A stretch of 64,000 nucleotides of DNA, taken from Prorocentrum cordatum (Eukaryota; Sar; Dinophyceae; Prorocentrales; Prorocentraceae). The translations under genes were made by a program, and so were the position numbers. The notes beneath the pieces are model-generated. The model did not search any database. It had not been told where the DNA came from and saw only the letters and a list, made by a program, of their open reading frames with translations. The stretch is from the NCBI GenBank assembly GCA_963575745.1, contig CAUYUJ010013892.1, forward strand, positions 67,001-131,000. Reading direction: 5' to 3'. This document shows, one piece after another, positions 59,601 to 64,000 of the stretch; position 1 is the first letter of the stretch; every line of letters starts with the position of its first letter.

Positions 59601-60096
59601 CAGGGCCACATAACAATAATAACATACCATTTACGAAGTTAGTGGATGGACATCGGCTCAGACCCACAATAGACTCAATAGACTCAATAGACAATAGACC
59701 TAGGCGCAGTGTTGGGGTGGGCTGGGAAGAGCCCTCATCATGCCCACTCTTGTACGACTCCAGATTACATTGATGACACCTCTAGGTCCTAGGTCCCTAG
59801 GCCCTTTTCGTCTGGGGCCGAGGGCGACGCGACGCCGTCGGCCAAGTTCCGAAGCTAAGCTAGGCAGCTAGGCTCCGAGCACCCCGAGATGCTGAGCCAC
59901 GGCGGCGAAAACCCAACCTGCGACGCTGATGAGTAAAAACACTCACGCTGCAGGCCGCGCCGGCCTCCTCCTGGGCAGGGCGCCGTGCCGCCGTGATAAA
60001 ACTCGTAAAAGTAGCTGTTGGGCCCCAATTGGGCCTCCCGCCACCGCGAACTCGAGGACCTCCCCGAGGTCCTCGTCCTCGTCCTCATGATCCTCA

Positions 60097-60480
60097 TCAA
60101 GCCTTGAGCACCTCTTCCATTTTGCTGAAGAGCTGCTTGCAGAACAACTTCGCGGCGTCCTTCCTTGTGATGCGAGTGAACTCACGCGTGTGCTCCTGAA
60201 TCCGATCCTTCTTGTGTTTCGAACCTATCAAAGCGTGGCAGCACAAACACTCGTGCTTCGTGATGTTGGCGCGCAAGATGGCCTCTGCGCTGGAGGCCAA
60301 GGCTGCGTCGACCTCGCCTGCCTTCTCCCCCGTCAAGAAGGTCTTCCACTTGGTCTTGTCCGAGGTGAGAACACCATGCTCCTCAGGAAAGAGGCCGGAT
60401 GGGGAACGACAAATCAAGCGAACCGGGCCAAGGCCCTCGAATTTTTCAGCGCATCCCAAATCAGAACCCCAAGCGAACAC
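60097..60480 (-). CDS. Probable terminal exon of the unknown gene (copy 2)
   Basis: Protein identical to 46610-46993. The upstream acceptor-like site is TGCTCAG/GTG here against TGCTTAG/GTG in copy 1, so the AG is kept despite a base change. Confidence 0.45.
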   Translation of the reverse strand: MFAWGSDLGCAEKFEGLGPVRLICRSPSGLFPEEHGVLTSDKTKWKTFLTGEKAGEVDAALASSAEAILRANITKHECLCCHALIGSKHKKDRIQEHTREFTRITRKDAAKLFCKQLFSKMEEVLKA

Positions 60481-60829
60481 CTGAGCACGAGGGCCCTGGT
60501 CGGAACAGCGATTGAGGCCCAGCTGGCCTCAGACTTTCGGGCACGGGGAGGGGCGATGCGGCAAGGGTCGCTGCGCCAAGAATCAATGACTTTTAAAAAA
60601 CAAGCCCTGCTCCTGTTCTTTTTTCGGGGGGGGGGGCTGGAAACAAACGGCCATGCCCAGCTCAGGTAGCTGGCGCTGCTTGCCAACGCGCAACTACGCA
60701 TGACCTCGCATGGGATCGAAACGAAAACGCAAACTCGAACAACGCTGCCGATCCAAGCTCTGCAAGGTGTTTCTCGGGAAATGTCTCACTACTACTTTGG
60801 TACTTTGGTGGGCTCGGCCCTGCCTGGCC

Positions 60830-61045
60830 CTCACCCGGTAGGCCCTGCCTACCGGGTAGGGGGTAAGGTAGGGCCGGGTAGGGCCTTAGGGTAGGGTGGG
60901 GGGTAGGGTAGGCCGGGTAGGCCCGGGTAGGGCCTACTACCCACTACCCAACCCTGCCCAGGCCCTACCCTACCCTACCCTGCCCTACCCCCTACCCCCC
61001 TACGGGCCCTGCCCTACCAAGCCCTACCGCCCTACCAGCCCTGTG
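60830..61045. repeat. GGGTAGGGCC inverted repeat tract, copy 2
   Basis: Equivalent of 47330-47540, with a 17-bp insertion of GGGTAGG-type sequence near 60892-60908. Confidence 0.85.
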
Positions 61046-61085
61046 CCCCCTCCCCCTCACCTCCTTGCCGCCACCTCCTCCAGCC

Positions 61086-63188
61086 TCAGCCTCCGCCAAC
61101 CCTCATTCGTCTCATCCCCCTCCTTGCCCATGCGTCCTTGTCGCACTTCTGCAGCAAGCGGTCCAACTCTTTCGTGTCGACCTTGCCGAGGGAGCCCTGG
61201 AAGTGCGTCAAGATGTCCGCGCCCACGGCCTTCTCATTGAAGCTCGCGTACCAGAGAGCCTCAGCGCCCGCCCCCCCCGCCTTGGCTTTCAGCAACTTCG
61301 CGGTCTCAACCACATGGGCCACTGCGGCGTCGCACTTGAGAACGGCAAACTCAGACAAGGCACCGCAGCAGCCGGGCATCAACGGTTCGAAACGTGCAAC
61401 CAGTTGGTCCATGATCTGGTTGCTGGTGGGCATGTCCGCAAAAACGGGTTTCTGGCTGATGACGGCGGAGAGCTTCTTGTACGCGGTCAGCATAGCGCTC
61501 GAGATCTCTGGGCCTTTCCCACTCAAGTCTTTCATAACATCAGGCTTCGAGCTGTACTCAATGCAGACGGCAGTAGAGAGTGCAATTTTGCCACACTCGG
61601 CCAACGCCTCGCTCTGCGTCTTGCGGGTCTCCCAGTAGGTCTTCATAGCGGTGTCTGTGACGGTCAGCAGCTCGAGCATGTCTGAGACTTCCTTCGCCTG
61701 CGCCCAGGGGACCTCAGCGACAGACAACCAATTGAGAGCCCGCCAAGCTGCATCGACCATCTTGTCCTGGATGGCCTCCTCCTTGTTCTTGCTCGCCTGG
61801 CCCTTCACTGCGTCGTACAAGCTCTTGAAGTCGCTGTACTGCTTGATATCCTGCGAGATCGAGGATGCGAGCATCTCCTCGGCAGACCTGTGCACCCATG
61901 CTTCATGCATCTCCTTGATCCTCATCTGGATGGGCTTCGTGTCGCTCGTGGTGGTCAAGCACTCTGAAGCCTTCAACACAACCTGAATCCACGCCCTGTT
62001 CTCTTCGCTGAACTGAATCTGGTCCCAAGACCCCTGACTCGAAGCGTTATCCAACACAGACAACACGTGCCGTTGCAAAGATGCTGTCGCGTTCTCACGG
62101 AGGGCGTTGGAGGTCCAGCTCGGGGCCCCTTGGATCCACTGCTGCAGGAAGGGGATGAGATCCATCTTCTTCTTCTCGAAATCGATGTGGAGATCAGTCT
62201 GGGCTGACAACTCAACCATCTGCTTGCAACACTCGAGAAGCTGAAGCCCCATTGTCGCCTCAGCACCGACGACCCTCTTGTACTCATCCAGGCGGTGCTT
62301 CCAGAAGCCTTCCTTGGAGCGGAGTCGGATCTTGAGGAGCTTCGCAGTGCGGACTGAATTGCATATAACATCGAAAGACACCGTGGCAACACCCTCTTGC
62401 TCGGCAGGCTTCCGGGTCGATGGGGGGGCCAGGAAGTCGACGTCTTCGAGCTCGGACTGGAAAACAAAAGGAAACGAACAGGTGAGCGCTGCCACGCCCC
62501 GGATCGCCCGCAGGAAAGGATTCAGCAATTGCGTGAACGACTCATCTAAGAGCACATTATTGTCTTCCCGGATGTAGAACTCATGGAACGTCTGGGCGAG
62601 CTCGAAGAAGTCGCAAGGCATTTCGGATGTCAGAGTATTGTGGTCCTCAAGCTCGCTCATCAAAGACAGGAACCCATCGTTGAATAATGTGCCCCACCAA
62701 TACTCCATTTGTGATTCATCGTCCTGGAGATGCGCCACCAAGGCAAACCACATCGGGTTGGCATAATCCCAATCAGAAGCTGGTTTGGGCGGGGGGACTG
62801 TCCAACACCCAGAGACATCATCGAACACAGTGATCGCTCGGGGCCACATGCACTTGACCCACGCTTCGAAGTTCCGCTCCATCAACTGGGCATGGCCCCA
62901 CAACTTGTGAAACGGCATGGCGTTCTTTGGGGGCAACACATGGCCTTCCTCATGGAGGATCTCCAAATCAGGGATGACATCAGCAATCGGGTTGAACTTG
63001 ACCATCGACTCGACCATGCAATTTGTGGCTGAGATGCAGACCTTAATCTCATGCTCAATGGTCTCAGCATCTGTCTTGCGGTTGGCTGCCTTCAGTTTCT
63101 TCATGCGCTCTCTCGCCTGAGCAGGTGACACTTGTCGGCGCTTGCCCTCTGCCCTGCTTGGCCCAAGTGATTCTACAATCAAACCCAA
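61086..63188 (-). CDS. Large exon of the helical protein of unknown function (copy 2, 700 codons)
   Basis: Same length and frame as 47582-49684. Five amino-acid differences (S/F in NPMWxALV, A/T in GVAxVSF, N/S in CLTTTxDT, V/M and K/E in EVSDxLxLL) and at least one silent change (TCG/TCA in DESQM). The possible retained mini-intron recurs at 62457-62495. Both copies remain open, so neither is an obvious pseudogene. Confidence 0.6.
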   Translation of the reverse strand: MGLIVESLGPSRAEGKRRQVSPAQARERMKKLKAANRKTDAETIEHEIKVCISATNCMVESMVKFNPIADVIPDLEILHEEGHVLPPKNAMPFHKLWGHAQLMERNFEAWVKCMWPRAITVFDDVSGCWTVPPPKPASDWDYANPMWFALVAHLQDDESQMEYWWGTLFNDGFLSLMSELEDHNTLTSEMPCDFFELAQTFHEFYIREDNNVLLDESFTQLLNPFLRAIRGVAALTCSFPFVFQSELEDVDFLAPPSTRKPAEQEGVATVSFDVICNSVRTAKLLKIRLRSKEGFWKHRLDEYKRVVGAEATMGLQLLECCKQMVELSAQTDLHIDFEKKKMDLIPFLQQWIQGAPSWTSNALRENATASLQRHVLSVLDNASSQGSWDQIQFSEENRAWIQVVLKASECLTTTSDTKPIQMRIKEMHEAWVHRSAEEMLASSISQDIKQYSDFKSLYDAVKGQASKNKEEAIQDKMVDAAWRALNWLSVAEVPWAQAKEVSDMLELLTVTDTAMKTYWETRKTQSEALAECGKIALSTAVCIEYSSKPDVMKDLSGKGPEISSAMLTAYKKLSAVISQKPVFADMPTSNQIMDQLVARFEPLMPGCCGALSEFAVLKCDAAVAHVVETAKLLKAKAGGAGAEALWYASFNEKAVGADILTHFQGSLGKVDTKELDRLLQKCDKDAWARRGMRRMRVGGG

Positions 63189-63204
63189 CGAACCCCCGAG
63201 GCAT

Positions 63205-63713
63205 GCGTAGTCCGTCGCCGTAGTCTACTGGATGATGGGCCTTGTCAGACAAAGCCCATCAGCCAATAAACTACGCATGGCTCTCGCTCGGGGGGCGCGC
63301 CTCCCCCCGGGGCCTTGGGGGGCGCTGGCGCGGGCGGATGGGGGCTGAGGCGTCGGGGCCTCTCGGATGGAATAACTGGATGGTTCCAATGTCTGAATGT
63401 CTCAGGTCTGACTCTAGATCCTGGACCCGAAAGCCCAACGGATGGCCTGCAAGATGGCTCCAATATCCCCCCATGCCGCCTCAATCGGCCCCCTTGCTAT
63501 CAAAGAACTACAAACCTCAAGTGGAAAAAAAATGAAACAACCAAAAAAAACACCGGAACTAAAACCGCACCGAGTGCCATAACCTCACGCAAAATCAAAA
63601 CTAACAAAGAGCCAGTGACGCCCTGGCAAAATATAACGCAATGCACTCTGCCTCGGGACTTGATGCGCACCATTGCGCAACGGGCAATAGCTGCTCGACT
63701 GCGCGCCAACGGC
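63205..63713. other. Intergenic, copy 2
   Basis: Equivalent of 49700-50209 with one fewer A in the poly-A run near 63525 and a few substitutions; no gene seen. Confidence 0.45.
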
Positions 63714-64000
63714 GGGGGTCGGAAGCCCGAAAGCCCCCATAGGGCCTAGGGCCGTCGGCGGGCGGAGGGGGCAGAAGCCCGAAAGCCCCATTGAAAGCCC
63801 ACATGGGCCAGCGATGGGGGCGGGCGGGGCGGAAGCCCTAAAGCCCCATGGGGCCAGAGGCGGGGCGCGGAGGTGGCGGAAGCCCCGAAACCCCGCGTGG
63901 CCAGCGAGGGGGCGGGAAGGAGCGGAAGCCCCAAGGCCCCGCATAGGGCGCATAGGGCCAGCGACAGATAGGGGCTGAAGCCTGAAGCCCACTTGGACCA
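63714..64000 (+). repeat. G-rich ~50-bp repeat, copy 2 third block (cut by window end)
   Basis: Equivalent of 50210-50497. Confidence 0.85.

Larger units (their letters stand above)
53190..64000. repeat. Large duplicated segment, copy 2
   Basis: Starts directly after the gap at the base equivalent to 39703 and runs to the window edge (equivalent to 50497). All features of copy 1 recur. Confidence 0.95.

Overview
The window looks like nuclear DNA of a dinoflagellate. Evidence: GC-rich, repeat-saturated sequence with very few genes, many short interspersed minisatellites (CCCAAGACG/CCCAAGAGG type), a non-LTR reverse-transcriptase relic with an FMDDR catalytic box of the kind I associate with dinoflagellate genomes, and minus-strand exons with possible non-GT donors. 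I cannot name the species. No bacterial, organellar or viral gene organisation is visible.

Layout. 1-3166: decayed non-LTR retrotransposon. 3396-5650: degenerate arrays of a TTGCACCAC-type unit in alternating orientation, separated by G/C minisatellites. 5650-13424: non-coding, with microsatellites, a 21-bp inverted-repeat element and one probable protein-kinase exon (minus strand, about 9111-9270). 13425-32566: one complete, apparently very young Ty1/copia element of 19,132 bp on the minus strand. It has 175-bp LTRs that I read as identical, TGTGTG...CACACA ends, a TAAGA target duplication and a single 5,981-codon ORF. 32567-39702: non-coding repeats, including an inverted pair of ~155-bp elements. 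39703-53089: a block with a ~155-bp satellite, G-rich ~50-bp repeats and a minus-strand gene of unknown function. 53090-53189: exactly 100 N. 53190-64000: a >99% identical second copy of 39703-50497, either a tandem duplication or an assembly overlap.

The most interesting object is the copia element. Its ORF encodes gag (coiled coil, gag-like helical domain, three CCCH zinc fingers, RS repeats), protease, integrase, reverse transcriptase and RNase H by about residue 2890, then continues for about 3,090 residues. That extension contains a region resembling the ADP-ribosyltransferase lobe of RNA 2'-phosphotransferase (Tpt1/KptA).

Scattered through the ORF are 29 clear copies (plus 3 weak ones) of an 18-nt sequence that in the sense RNA folds as GCAGCGG-GAAA-CCGCAGC, a 7-bp stem capped by a GNRA tetraloop. 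All copies share one orientation. They lie in all three reading frames (QRETAA 21 copies, AAGNRS 7, CSGDPQ 1) and show compensatory stem changes, several at the cost of amino-acid changes. This suggests an RNA-level hairpin family spreading or being maintained inside the transcript, and is the best candidate here for an undescribed system.

The repeated gene (47582-49684 with 46610-46993; second copy 61086-63188 with 60097-60480) is a helical protein of unknown function, probably of two or more exons.
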